From the NCBI GenBank assembly GCA_949282205.1, contig CASDOS010000021.1, positions 1 through 64,000 of the forward strand: a stretch of DNA of 64,000 nt, in the 5' to 3' direction. Each line of letters begins with the position of its first letter. The stretch's first letter is position 1. The notes below the pieces were generated by a model. It ran no database searches. It saw nothing but the letters and a program-made list of their open reading frames with translations, and was not told the origin of the DNA. Positions 35,575-43,222 of the stretch are shown here, in pieces. The stretch comes from an uncultured Alphaproteobacteria bacterium. Its GTDB lineage: Bacteria; Pseudomonadota; Alphaproteobacteria; RF32; CAG-239. A program made the position numbers and the translations under genes.

Positions 35575-36513
35575 CTATTTCATAGATGAGTTATAAACAT
35601 CGGCATCTTCAATTGCATGAACCATATTAACGACACACTCATTATAAGGAACAGAAATATTATGTTTACGAGCTAATTTAACCACCGCACCGTTAATCCA
35701 ATCAATTTCCGTTTTAACACCTCTCTTGCGGTCTTGAGACATTGAAGAATAGCCATTCAAATGCGTTTCAGACACATAATTCACAAAATCCACCACTTCA
35801 TCAACGTCAAAATTCTGCCCTTCCGCACGAGCGACATCTACAGCTTCAGATAAAATCTTCCGAGCAAACACCCTCGCATATTGATTTTGAGAAACAAAAC
35901 CGAGCGGTGTTAAAGTAATATAAGTAAACGAGTTAAGCGTTAAATTTACAAACAATTTCCGCCACAATAAATATCCGATATTCTCAGAAACAGCCACCTC
36001 AAAACCGGATTGTTCAAAAAGCCCTTTAATTTTTTGAAGATTATCAGAAGAAACCTTCGCACCGCCGATTGTAGTAATACCACTTCCACTATGAAAAATA
36101 TTTCCTTCGCTCAATCGTACGGAATTATGATTCGTCGTGCCCAAAATAAGTTGCTTTTCATCAACATATTTAGAAATCGTTTCAAAATTACCCAAACCAT
36201 TTTGCAAGGTTAAAACTAAAGTATCTTTTCCAATAAGTTTTAAATTTTGTTGCAAAGCATTTTCTGTTTGCAAAGTTTTGACCAATATAACAACCACGTC
36301 AACCGATTGTTCATAAGTACCGCTAACGCAAGCCGTTACATGCTCATAAAAGTGCTCGACAAGCCCTTCATCTTTTTTAACGCTTAAACCTTTTTCATTG
36401 ATAATATCTGCCTCTTTTGGGGTATGGGTTAATAAAATAACGTCATTTTTTTTACTGAATTTTGCTCCAAACAAACATCCCAATGCACCGGAACCTATAA
36501 CTGCAACTTTCAT
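35575..36513 (-). CDS. panE: 2-dehydropantoate 2-reductase-like (ketopantoate reductase)
   Basis: 312 aa with an amino NADPH-binding Rossmann motif (VAVIGSGALGCLFGAKF) and the LTLQNGLGN segment near residue 103. The carboxy domain has NLTLNSFTYITLTPLG and KTEIDWINGAVV, typical of ApbA/PanE. It reduces ketopantoate to pantoate for coenzyme A synthesis, although distant family members have other 2-ketoacid substrates. Together with coaD-HD it is one of two CoA-pathway genes in the window. Confidence 0.87.
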   Translation of the reverse strand: MKVAVIGSGALGCLFGAKFSKKNDVILLTHTPKEADIINEKGLSVKKDEGLVEHFYEHVTACVSGTYEQSVDVVVILVKTLQTENALQQNLKLIGKDTLVLTLQNGLGNFETISKYVDEKQLILGTTNHNSVRLSEGNIFHSGSGITTIGGAKVSSDNLQKIKGLFEQSGFEVAVSENIGYLLWRKLFVNLTLNSFTYITLTPLGFVSQNQYARVFARKILSEAVDVARAEGQNFDVDEVVDFVNYVSETHLNGYSSMSQDRKRGVKTEIDWINGAVVKLARKHNISVPYNECVVNMVHAIEDADVYNSSMK

Positions 36514-36708
36514 TTTAACACCCCTGCATTAACCTTTTATACGAAAGTATGGTAATTAAAAATAACCTCACGTCAAGCATTTTCATAAGAAATATAAACT
36601 ATTTTCGGACAAACAATACTCCTTTTATTTATTGATTTTGCAAAAAAAATATCGTATAAAAGAAATTCTAAAATTAACAATTATGTCCAACAATTAAATT
36701 TAACTATT

Positions 36709-37011
36709 ATGGAACAGTGGCAAAATATAATTTGCATCTATTTCGGCATAGAAATACTTCTATGCATTTACACACTTTTTAAGTATAACAAATTGCAGAA
36801 ATTATGTAAAAAAAACAACGATTACGCTCCTTTAAAAAAGGATCTTTTCCGTTTTTTTGTAATATTTTTCTTAATTTTAGCAGCTTTGGTTACACATCTT
36901 GGTTATTTAATGGGTTCAATATCTTTTGTTTGGCCGCCACTTGTCGTTATTGGATTAATACTGACAATAATAATCAGTGCCCTAATATCAAATAAGCGCC
37001 ACTCAAAATAA
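36709..37011 (+). CDS. small membrane protein (three TM)
   Basis: 100 aa with hydrophobic stretches near residues 6-22, 50-70 and 75-93, and a basic loop (KLQKLCKKNND) between the first two. No family recognised. It is followed by a terminator, so it is a single-gene unit. There is no strong ribosome-binding site. Confidence 0.5.
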   Translation: MEQWQNIICIYFGIEILLCIYTLFKYNKLQKLCKKNNDYAPLKKDLFRFFVIFFLILAALVTHLGYLMGSISFVWPPLVVIGLILTIIISALISNKRHSK

Positions 37012-37039
37012 ATCCGCCCAATCAAAGAAACCTATTAAG

Positions 37040-37065
37040 AAGGGAGCCACAAACTCCCTTTTTTT
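37040..37065 (+). terminator. terminator after the small membrane protein
   Basis: AAGGGAG and CTCCCTT pair with a CCACAAA loop, followed by seven T residues. Confidence 0.85.
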
Positions 37066-37188
37066 ACCACCATTTAAAACAAATCCGGTTCCACACAAAT
37101 AAATTGCATCCAACCAGAAACTTTTACTTTTTATAAAAGAATACGCGCATATAAAGAAAAAAGCAAATTTTAACAAGGAGAAACACCC

Positions 37189-37707
37189 ATGTTAAAAGCC
37201 ATTATGATTTTACCATTCAACGTCTTAGTAAGCATTCCCGTACTCATTTTATACTTCAACGATTTTAAGATGATTGAAACTCAAAACTTCTATGCACTAT
37301 TACTAACATTTATATTACTCACAAGCGGCTTAACTTTAATAATTTGGACAATAAAACTTTTTGCCCAAACAGGCAAAGGTTCACTAGCTCCTTGGAATCC
37401 AATAAATAAGTTAATCACAACCGGCCCATACGCTTACGTCAGAAACCCGATGTTGCTGGGCGTTTTTCTATGTTTAGGCGCAGAGAGCATACTATTTCAA
37501 AGCTGGCCTTTATTCTATTATTTATTGATTTTCATTGGAATAAATATGCTTTATTTTCCTTTATCGGAAGAAAAAGGACTATATAAAAAATATGGCGAGG
37601 AATATTTAGAATACAAAAGAAATGTTCCGCGATTCATTCCCCGATTACACCCCTACAAAAGTACCGCCCCAAAAAACAAAAGCTCTATTAAATCACCTCA
37701 AAATTAA
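37189..37707 (+). CDS. isoprenylcysteine carboxyl methyltransferase-family protein
   Basis: 172-aa integral membrane methyltransferase-like protein. LITTGPYAYVRNPMLLG near residue 80 and the closing EEKGLYKKYGEEYLEYKRNVPRF (written here as family landmarks) match the ICMT/PEMT fold, which binds S-adenosylmethionine at the membrane. In bacteria the methyl acceptor is usually unknown. AAGGAG precedes the ATG. Confidence 0.85.
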   Translation: MLKAIMILPFNVLVSIPVLILYFNDFKMIETQNFYALLLTFILLTSGLTLIIWTIKLFAQTGKGSLAPWNPINKLITTGPYAYVRNPMLLGVFLCLGAESILFQSWPLFYYLLIFIGINMLYFPLSEEKGLYKKYGEEYLEYKRNVPRFIPRLHPYKSTAPKNKSSIKSPQN

Positions 37708-37790
37708 CAAAATAAACCCCTTTCCTAGATTTTGTATTTACTTTTTCCGTTAAACACACTAAACTTTAAGAACAATAAAAGGAGAAAGAT

Positions 37791-38381
37791 GTGACACAAG
37801 AAATAGAATTAAGAATTCAAACCCCTAAAGAAAACTTATTCTTAGATTGGTTAGAAAAAAATGCCTCTTACAAATCTGATACGACTCAAATAGATTACTA
37901 CCTTGATAGAACAGAAAATCCATACTTTTACTTTGATGAATACAACAAACTGCAATCCGATTATTGGTTAAGAATTAGATCAAATAACCATCGTTTTATA
38001 TTGTGTTTGAAAAAAGTTCACCGCGATGAAAATGGAAATTATTTATACTCGGATGAATATGAAACTGAAATTTCGAATTTAGAAAATACGCTTAAGATTT
38101 ATGAAAACCTAGGTTATTATAAGGCAATTACCGTAAATAAGCATCGCAAAGAATGGGAATATAAAGACTTTGTCATAAGCTATGACTGCATAAAAAATCT
38201 TGGTAATTTTTTTGAAATTGAATTAAAACAAGGCAATATAGCTTATGAAAAAGGCAAAAATAAAATCGAAAAATTTCTTCACTCCATTTTAAACACAGAA
38301 TATACTCTTTCCCAAGAGGGATATCCTTCTTTAATCTACAACCTAAATAATTTAAGTAAAAAACAAATTCAAACAAAATAA
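37791..38381 (+). CDS. CYTH-domain protein (triphosphate-binding)
   Basis: 196 aa. It begins with TQEIELRIQ (the ExExK-like strand of CYTH proteins), then DYYLDR, WLRIRSNN and a closing FEIELKQG. These line a triphosphate tunnel found in class IV adenylate cyclases, thiamine triphosphatases and inorganic triphosphatases; the first-motif Lys is Arg here. Function is probably triphosphatase rather than cyclase, but this is inference. The start codon is GTG with GGAG 7 bases upstream. Confidence 0.8.
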   Translation: MTQEIELRIQTPKENLFLDWLEKNASYKSDTTQIDYYLDRTENPYFYFDEYNKLQSDYWLRIRSNNHRFILCLKKVHRDENGNYLYSDEYETEISNLENTLKIYENLGYYKAITVNKHRKEWEYKDFVISYDCIKNLGNFFEIELKQGNIAYEKGKNKIEKFLHSILNTEYTLSQEGYPSLIYNLNNLSKKQIQTK

Positions 38382-38447
38382 AAAAGTATTTTTGTAAAAC
38401 AAACACTATAATAAACCTAAATACTGATTTTTTTAATAAAGTAACCA

Positions 38448-38494
38448 CTAATTATATGAAAAATTAGAATATAGGTTATGCTTGCGACTAACGA
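38448..38494. repeat. degenerate array repeat S0
   Basis: A hairpin (CTAATT/AATTAG) followed by GGTTATGCTTGCGACTAACGA. It resembles the hairpin plus GGTAATGCTTAAC...TTTACGA core of the better repeats at 39762, 40907 and 41649. It may mark the left boundary of the array. Confidence 0.35.
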
Positions 38495-38507
38495 TTAAAA
38501 ATTAATT

Positions 38508-39563
38508 TCACTCTCTATCAAATGTATCAGAAACATAAACGTTCAAATTTTCTTTTATTTCCATTTTGGAATTATAAGAAACTCCGGTCTGTGCCTGCAA
38601 ATCCTTTGATTTACATATTATGTTTGCTTTATTTTTCTCACTTTGTTTATCAGTAAGTTTAGATTTTACTCGTTCAATCTGAATTGCATTCTGTATTTGC
38701 TGCTGTAATTCTTTATCTTTATTCAAACAATACATTTTATCGGAATATTCCAATTGAGTTGTTTCCATCGCTTGATAGCGGCTCATTCCCTCATTAATAT
38801 GCTGTTGCCATACCCGTTTTAGGACATTTCTATCTTCTGCATTTGGAATATAATAAATTGGAACATTTGCTTGATATATATCTTGTAAACCGAAAGGACC
38901 CGATACATTTATTATTTTCGCAGTCTTATCAGAAGCATATTCGTGAGTGAACTCGCCTGATAGAGAAACAAGAGGACAAAAAACACTTTTATCGACTTCA
39001 TAACGATAAGATTTGTTTTTTTCTACATCTACACCATATTTTTTTAAATCAATACCACTCAAAACTAAACAAGGCTCGTCCATAAATACAGAAATTCCCT
39101 TATACTCATTAGGATTATTAGAGGCTGGTTTACCTATATATGGAGATATCTCTTCTTTTGTTGCAAAACACAACGATTTTCCGGTTTCTTCATTTAGTGT
39201 ACATGAATATTGAAATCTTGGTTCCAATTCAGATAATTGAGAATTTTGAGAAAAATGATATAAATGTTCTGTCAATTTCATTATCTTATTTTGCGTAACT
39301 TTTCTTAATTCTTCCAAATTAGCTATATATCTATCAACATATCCAGCCCCCACAATTTCAGCTAATCTGTCTTTAATTTCATTAGGATTTCCAACATTGT
39401 TTGCAACCATGGCATATAATTGTTGTCCTACGTTTTGTCCTTCAAAAGAGCCTTTTTCCGCTAATTGAGCAAAAAAACTATTCTTATCCTCCTCACCCAT
39501 TGAACTAAGTTTTTCTTTTAATGCAAAAACAAATTCATCATAATTTTCTGCTTTTATTACCAT
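38508..39563 (-). CDS. hypothetical protein (351 aa) in the repeat array
   Basis: Soluble and mostly charged, with a helical amino part (to about 120), a beta-rich middle (SGIDLKKYGVDVEKNKSYRY) and a Lys/Gln-rich helical tail. There is no signal peptide and no recognised motif. It is the largest gene in the array and occupies the interval between repeats S0 and A. Its codon use is AT-rich like its neighbours. Confidence 0.55.
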   Translation of the reverse strand: MVIKAENYDEFVFALKEKLSSMGEEDKNSFFAQLAEKGSFEGQNVGQQLYAMVANNVGNPNEIKDRLAEIVGAGYVDRYIANLEELRKVTQNKIMKLTEHLYHFSQNSQLSELEPRFQYSCTLNEETGKSLCFATKEEISPYIGKPASNNPNEYKGISVFMDEPCLVLSGIDLKKYGVDVEKNKSYRYEVDKSVFCPLVSLSGEFTHEYASDKTAKIINVSGPFGLQDIYQANVPIYYIPNAEDRNVLKRVWQQHINEGMSRYQAMETTQLEYSDKMYCLNKDKELQQQIQNAIQIERVKSKLTDKQSEKNKANIICKSKDLQAQTGVSYNSKMEIKENLNVYVSDTFDRE

Positions 39564-39651
39564 ATCATACTCATAAAATTACTTTTTTTCCCTATACACT
39601 CGCTATATGATACAATATTTTACCTGAATAGTAAATAAAAAACGAAACACA

Positions 39652-39833
39652 AACTAACACATTGAAAAATATTACATTTAAAATTGCAAACAAATTGAAA
39701 AAATGATGATTTTTGAAAATGAAACATCCGAACTCAAGATAAGCCTTGGAAATAAAAGAAAAAGCAGCCGTTTTCATGATGGCTGTTTGAATTGGTAATG
39801 CTTAACTCTAGGTTTACGAGTTATTTTATTTAC
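39652..39833. repeat. array repeat A (tRNA-Glu-flank type)
   Basis: Shares ACTAACACATTGAAAAA, then GAAACATCCGAACTC, AGCCTTGGAAATAAAA, a hairpin (CAGCCGTTTTCATGATGGCTG), TTTGAATTGGTAATGCTTAAC and TTTACGAG with the other copies. In the 39564-39893 gap this repeat and a promoter for the next gene are the only recognisable content. Confidence 0.8.
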
Positions 39834-39856
39834 TTTTCAAAAATAGTACTTATAAT
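39829..39856 (+). promoter_or_regulatory. promoter of the 117-aa membrane protein
   Basis: TTTACT and a perfect TATAAT with a 16-base spacer, immediately after repeat A. A related stretch follows repeat B (TTTACTTTTC...AATTTTTATGCGTATG). Confidence 0.5.
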
Positions 39857-39893
39857 GCAAGTAGATAAATATAATTATAATACCTAAATTTTT

Positions 39894-40247
39894 ATGCATA
39901 TGAAAAAAGTAAAAAAATTATTGTTAGTTTTGATGTCCTCTCTATTTGTACTTATGGTGTCGTTTGCATTGTCAATAACACATGAGCTAAATTGGCAGGG
40001 TATCATTTTCTTTGTATGTATAAGTACCATCTTTGGAATTCTGTTAGCAGTTAGAAAACCGCAAAAATTAATGAATGCCAACCTAGGCTGGATTTTTTCT
40101 GGAATACTCTTTGCTCTGGTAGCAACAGAGAAACTACTTGGTGTTTATACAAAATTATTTGAAACAGTGGCTTTGGCAATATTTGCCTTTACCATATTTT
40201 TTATTTGTATACCCAATATTACAAAATCACAAAAACAGAAGCCTTAA
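39894..40247 (+). CDS. small membrane protein (117 aa) in the repeat array
   Basis: Four hydrophobic segments, with a KKVKKLL amino end. No family recognised. A second ATG two codons on gives MKKVKK. The upstream leader and first codons recur, broken, at about 41047 after repeat B, so this gene once had a paralogue in the array. The stop codon lies inside the loop of its terminator. Confidence 0.5.
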   Translation: MHMKKVKKLLLVLMSSLFVLMVSFALSITHELNWQGIIFFVCISTIFGILLAVRKPQKLMNANLGWIFSGILFALVATEKLLGVYTKLFETVALAIFAFTIFFICIPNITKSQKQKP

Positions 40248-40264
40248 AACAGCTTCTGTTTTTT
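40235..40264 (+). terminator. terminator of the 117-aa gene
   Basis: ACAGAAGC and GCTTCTGT pair around a nine-base loop containing the stop codon, followed by six T residues. Confidence 0.85.
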
Positions 40265-40298
40265 ATAGAATATAAACAACTAATGTAAATCAACGATA

Positions 40299-40345
40299 AA
40301 TAAAAGAAATGACAGCCATTACATGACTGTCATTTGAATTGTAAA
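40299..40345. repeat. array repeat A' (short copy)
   Basis: AATAAAAGAAATGACAGCC, ATTACATGACTG and TCATTTGAATTG mirror the hairpin core of copies A-D (A has GCAGCC, TTTCATGATGGCTG, TTTGAATTGG). It lacks the left block. It also forms a terminator-like hairpin for the 93-aa gene on the minus strand. Confidence 0.65.
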
Positions 40346-40371
40346 ACAACAAATACCTCCTAAAAAGACTT

Positions 40372-40653
40372 CTATGCTTTTTTCAGACGATAAATTATAA
40401 AAACCGATATTGGAGAAAGCAGTAACAAGGCAAAGAATTCATAGTCTGAAAGCTCAAATAAACCACAAACACCTAAAACGATAAGGACTGGAGCTGCACC
40501 AAAAATAAATTTTAAGACATGCCAACCATTGGTCTCTGTATCCTGATCACAATCAGTCCAACGATAGACTTTAGGATAGAGATAAAAACCATACCCCAAC
40601 ATCAATATTCCTACAACAAGCAAGGAAATTTCTAGTATAACCATTTTGTCCAT
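40372..40653 (-). CDS. small membrane protein (93 aa) in the repeat array
   Basis: Three hydrophobic helices with a WTDCDQDTETNGWH loop after the first. No family is recognised and no clear ribosome-binding site is seen. It lies alone between repeats A' and B, on the opposite strand to its left neighbour. Confidence 0.5.
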   Translation of the reverse strand: MDKMVILEISLLVVGILMLGYGFYLYPKVYRWTDCDQDTETNGWHVLKFIFGAAPVLIVLGVCGLFELSDYEFFALLLLSPISVFIIYRLKKA

Positions 40654-40735
40654 AATAAATAATATTTTAATTGTTAAACATAATTACTTTATTTTGACTT
40701 AAATTATATATTGTCATTAAAAATGTAAAGAAAAA

Positions 40736-40990
40736 ACAAGATTAAAAAACTTCAGATAAATTAAAAAAATGACCATTAAAGAAAATGGAACGACCGAACT
40801 CAAGATAAGCCTTGGAAATAAAAGAACCTTTTCTTAGCTTCGCTAGGCTTTAGCCACAGCAAAAGTTAGTTGGTCGCGCAAGTAGGAAACTTGTTTCCGT
40901 AGCAACACAAACAGCAGCCATTTTACCGACTGCCGTTTGTATTGGTGATGCTTAACCCATGGTTTACGAATAGGAATTTATTTACTTTTC
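40736..40990. repeat. array repeat B with 83-bp structured insert
   Basis: Left block (ACAAGATTAAAAAA, GACCATTAAAGAAAATGGAA, CGAACTCAAGATAAGCCTTGG) joins the hairpin core AGCAGCCATTTT...CTGCCGTTTGTATTGGTGATGCTTAAC through an extra segment at about 40827-40909 that copies A and C lack. The 40654-41208 gap holds this repeat and the broken membrane-gene remnant, and nothing else recognisable. Confidence 0.8.
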
Positions 40991-41046
40991 AAAAAAAAAT
41001 ATCTACAATACCGTCAGATATCAAAATTATTGTATAATTTAAATTT

Positions 41047-41126
41047 TTATGCGTATGAAAAAAATATTTTGATTTTGGATTCTATTATTGGAATTATCAT
41101 ATTTATTTGCCTTTTCGTATTTTAAC
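41047..41126 (+). pseudogene. remnant of a small membrane protein gene
   Basis: After repeat B, TTTTTATGCGTATGAAAAAA matches the start of the intact 117-aa gene at 39894, but translation stops after seven codons (ATT TTT TGA-type stop at about 41070). In another frame the next 50 bases encode a short hydrophobic end, ILDSIIGIIIFICLFVF and stop. This looks like an internally deleted paralogue. Confidence 0.5.
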
Positions 41127-41208
41127 CTAATAAATACAAATTAAGCAGTAAATAAGTTAAAACAGCTATGTGATTTTCAAAGTGTTTATAAACTAAAATA
41201 TAATTATT

Positions 41209-41445
41209 ATGAAACCCAAAAAAACAAATTATTTAAATTTACACGCCTTACTTGAGGCCGAAAAGCATGGATACTTCGATGAAGAATTAGAACTGCAACG
41301 TTCCCAAGTATCTCCCTCCGGACTCAAAACAGAAGATTATGTCAAAGAATTTGCTAAGCTAAAAGCAGAATGGGATTTACAAAGAGAAAAGAATCTGTCG
41401 ATTTCGGTCTCTGATGTCGTCAGAAAACATTTTCATGGTGATTAA
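41209..41445 (+). CDS. small hypothetical protein (78 aa) in the repeat array
   Basis: Charged soluble helical protein (KTNYLNLHALLEAEKHGYFD ... VSDVVRKHF). No family recognised. It has its own strong terminator, which supports it being a real gene. It sits between repeats B and C. Confidence 0.5.
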   Translation: MKPKKTNYLNLHALLEAEKHGYFDEELELQRSQVSPSGLKTEDYVKEFAKLKAEWDLQREKNLSISVSDVVRKHFHGD

Positions 41446-41450
41446 ACAAT

Positions 41451-41488
41451 ATAAAAGCCTTACCGCATTTTCGCAGTAAGGCTTTTAT
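41451..41488 (+). terminator. terminator of the 78-aa gene
   Basis: ATAAAAGCCTTACCGC and GCAGTAAGGCTTTTAT form a long stem (one mismatch) with an ATTTTC loop. Confidence 0.85.
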
Positions 41489-41535
41489 ATAATCTATACT
41501 AAAAGTCAATCCAAAACTAACGAGATGATAATTTA

Positions 41536-41704
41536 ACTAACACATTGAAAAACAAATAAACAAGATTAAAAAAGTTCGGACAATTTGAAAAAATGACTAT
41601 TAAAGAAAATGAAACATCCGAACTTGATGAAAGCCTTGGAAATAAAAAAAGCAGCCATTTTCATGACTGCCGTTTGATTTGTTAATTAACTCACGCTTTA
41701 CGAA
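41536..41704. repeat. array repeat C
   Basis: Carries ACTAACACATTGAAAAA, CAAGATTAAAAAA, GACTATTAAAGAAAATGAAA, CATCCGAACTTGATGAAAGC and the hairpin core AGCAGCCATTTTCATGACTG, then CGTTTGATTTGTTAATTAAC and TTTACGAA. It lacks the insert of B and D. Confidence 0.8.
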
Positions 41705-42163
41705 TTATCTAACTGTTTCTAACCATCTCTCAACATAAAGATAACGTTCAGATAGCAGATTAGGAAATTTTTCTTTCACATAATCTCTATACAACCCCAA
41801 AAGAGCAAATAAAATCAACTTACATCCTCTTGGACAACACACATCATTATAAAATTTATCAAAAAAAACGATAATATTTATTTGTATGTATGCTTTTTCC
41901 AAGTTAGATAATTTATCATTTTCTATTTCTGTCAAATAAGCTGATAAAATCAAAGAAAAACATTTATCTTGCTTTATAACATTCACAATATAATCTAAAT
42001 CGTTTCCATCAAGCTTAATATGAAAACTCTTTGCAAATGGATAAAAAGGAATACCCATAGTACGCATAACGTCTTTATCATTTAAATTTAGTTCCATATA
42101 TAATAATTCAAAATTTACACAATTATTTGATTTCGTATATAGTATAAAATGCTTACCCACCAA
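41705..42163 (-). CDS. hypothetical protein (152 aa) in the repeat array
   Basis: Soluble, mostly helical, with a CCPRGC motif near residue 111. No family recognised and no strong ribosome-binding site; an internal Met (residue 23, MELNLNDKD) is an alternative start. It is alone between repeats C and D. Confidence 0.5.
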   Translation of the reverse strand: MVGKHFILYTKSNNCVNFELLYMELNLNDKDVMRTMGIPFYPFAKSFHIKLDGNDLDYIVNVIKQDKCFSLILSAYLTEIENDKLSNLEKAYIQINIIVFFDKFYNDVCCPRGCKLILFALLGLYRDYVKEKFPNLLSERYLYVERWLETVR

Positions 42164-42197
42164 AGTAAAGAATTTTTAAGCTGAAAAAAAATAAAAA

Positions 42198-42354
42198 ATG
42201 AAACATCCGAACTTGTTGAAAGCCCTAGAAAAAAAAGAACCTTCTCTTAACTTTGCTAGGCATTAGCCGCAGCAAAGGTTAGTTGGTCGCGCAAGTAGGA
42301 AACCTGTTTCCGTAGCGACGCAAAAAGCAGCCATTTTCATGACTGCTTTTGAAT
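42198..42354. repeat. array repeat D, 3' flank of tRNA-Glu
   Basis: ATGAAACATCCGAACTTGTT, the 83-bp insert (about 42240-42323), then AGCAGCCATTTTCATGACTG and CTTTTGAATTGGTGATCCC, which runs directly into the tRNA-Glu CCA end. On the minus strand the hairpin with its T run (about 42323-42349) is the tRNA terminator. This is probably the source of the other copies. Confidence 0.8.
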
Positions 42355-42430
42355 TGGTGATCCCAACGGGATTCGAACCCGTGTTGCAGCCTTGAGAGGG
42401 CCGCGTCCTAGGCCTCTAGACGATGGGACC
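42355..42430 (-). tRNA. tRNA-Glu (CTC)
   Basis: On the minus strand GGTCCCA and TGGGATC form the acceptor stem, GTCTAGAGGCCTAGGAC the D arm, CGGCC-CTCTCAA-GGCTG the anticodon arm (CTC), and GGGTTCGAATCCC the T arm; CCA is encoded. It marks the right end of the repeat array. Confidence 0.95.
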
Positions 42431-42515
42431 ATTAAAAACAGTTCTTTGATAATACAAATAAATTCATATTGCAAGCATTTTCTGCCTTATCAAAAAAATA
42501 TCTATAACCGGTGAA

Positions 42516-43166
42516 TTATTTATAATCCTTTCCTGGCATTAACATAAAATCAGAAGGAAGTTCTTTATAAAGAGAATAAATATCCCGTCCCAACCGCTTA
42601 TCAAAATAATCTTTGAGTTGATATGCTCCTTTTATCATATAATCAGGCACCGGCATTTTATACCTTTGAGCAAACTCTTCTCCGCGTTGCTCTAACGTAA
42701 CATAACCACTACAATTCGCCAAACTATCACACATTTGTATTATTTTATCATATTCGTTAGCTGAATGTTGCTCTAAAAAATCTTTAACAAACTCATAGTC
42801 TTCTTTTTTACCAAAAAACATCCTCTCTACTTTGTCATATGATGGAATATGATTAAAATGAAACGTATGCGTTAAAGAAATTCTTGCAATTTCATCATCT
42901 TTATCTTTAAAGAACTCATATCCGACAAGACCATGAAATCTCTGTTCCAATCGTTCATGAATTTTCCCTGCATCATGCATAACACCTAAAATCCACACTT
43001 TTTCGGAATCAACATTTTCCAGAACATTGGCAATTTTCTCTGCCAAATATCCCACACCATAAACATGATTATGGTATTTATACCATGTACCAGCCTCTCT
43101 TCCATGTGCCAGATCAAACTGCAACAAACCGCTAATATATTCATAAACATCAGACCTAGAAAACAT
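42516..43166 (-). CDS. HD-domain phosphohydrolase-like protein
   Basis: 216 aa. GVMHDAGKIHERLEQRFHG near residue 66 holds the HD pair, and ISLTHTFHFN near 100 supplies further His ligands. Such proteins cleave phosphate esters of nucleotides or signalling molecules; substrate unknown. The start is set at ATG 43166 with GGGAG 8 bases upstream, rather than a TTG five codons before. It follows the RND pump gene by 57 bases. Confidence 0.75.
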   Translation of the reverse strand: MFSRSDVYEYISGLLQFDLAHGREAGTWYKYHNHVYGVGYLAEKIANVLENVDSEKVWILGVMHDAGKIHERLEQRFHGLVGYEFFKDKDDEIARISLTHTFHFNHIPSYDKVERMFFGKKEDYEFVKDFLEQHSANEYDKIIQMCDSLANCSGYVTLEQRGEEFAQRYKMPVPDYMIKGAYQLKDYFDKRLGRDIYSLYKELPSDFMLMPGKDYK

Positions 43167-43222
43167 ACGACACACTCCCAAAGAAAAAGGAGCAATACAA
43201 AAGTATCACTCCTTTAATGACA

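Noticed and set aside
38448..42430. Integron-type gene cassettes with attC sites
   Set aside because: GCTTAAC in two repeats fits an RYYYAAC half-site, but no matching GTTRRRY partner, no consistent gene orientation and no integrase were found.
38448..42430. CRISPR array
   Set aside because: The repeats are few, long, diverged and 500-1300 bases apart with genes between them; there are no cas genes.
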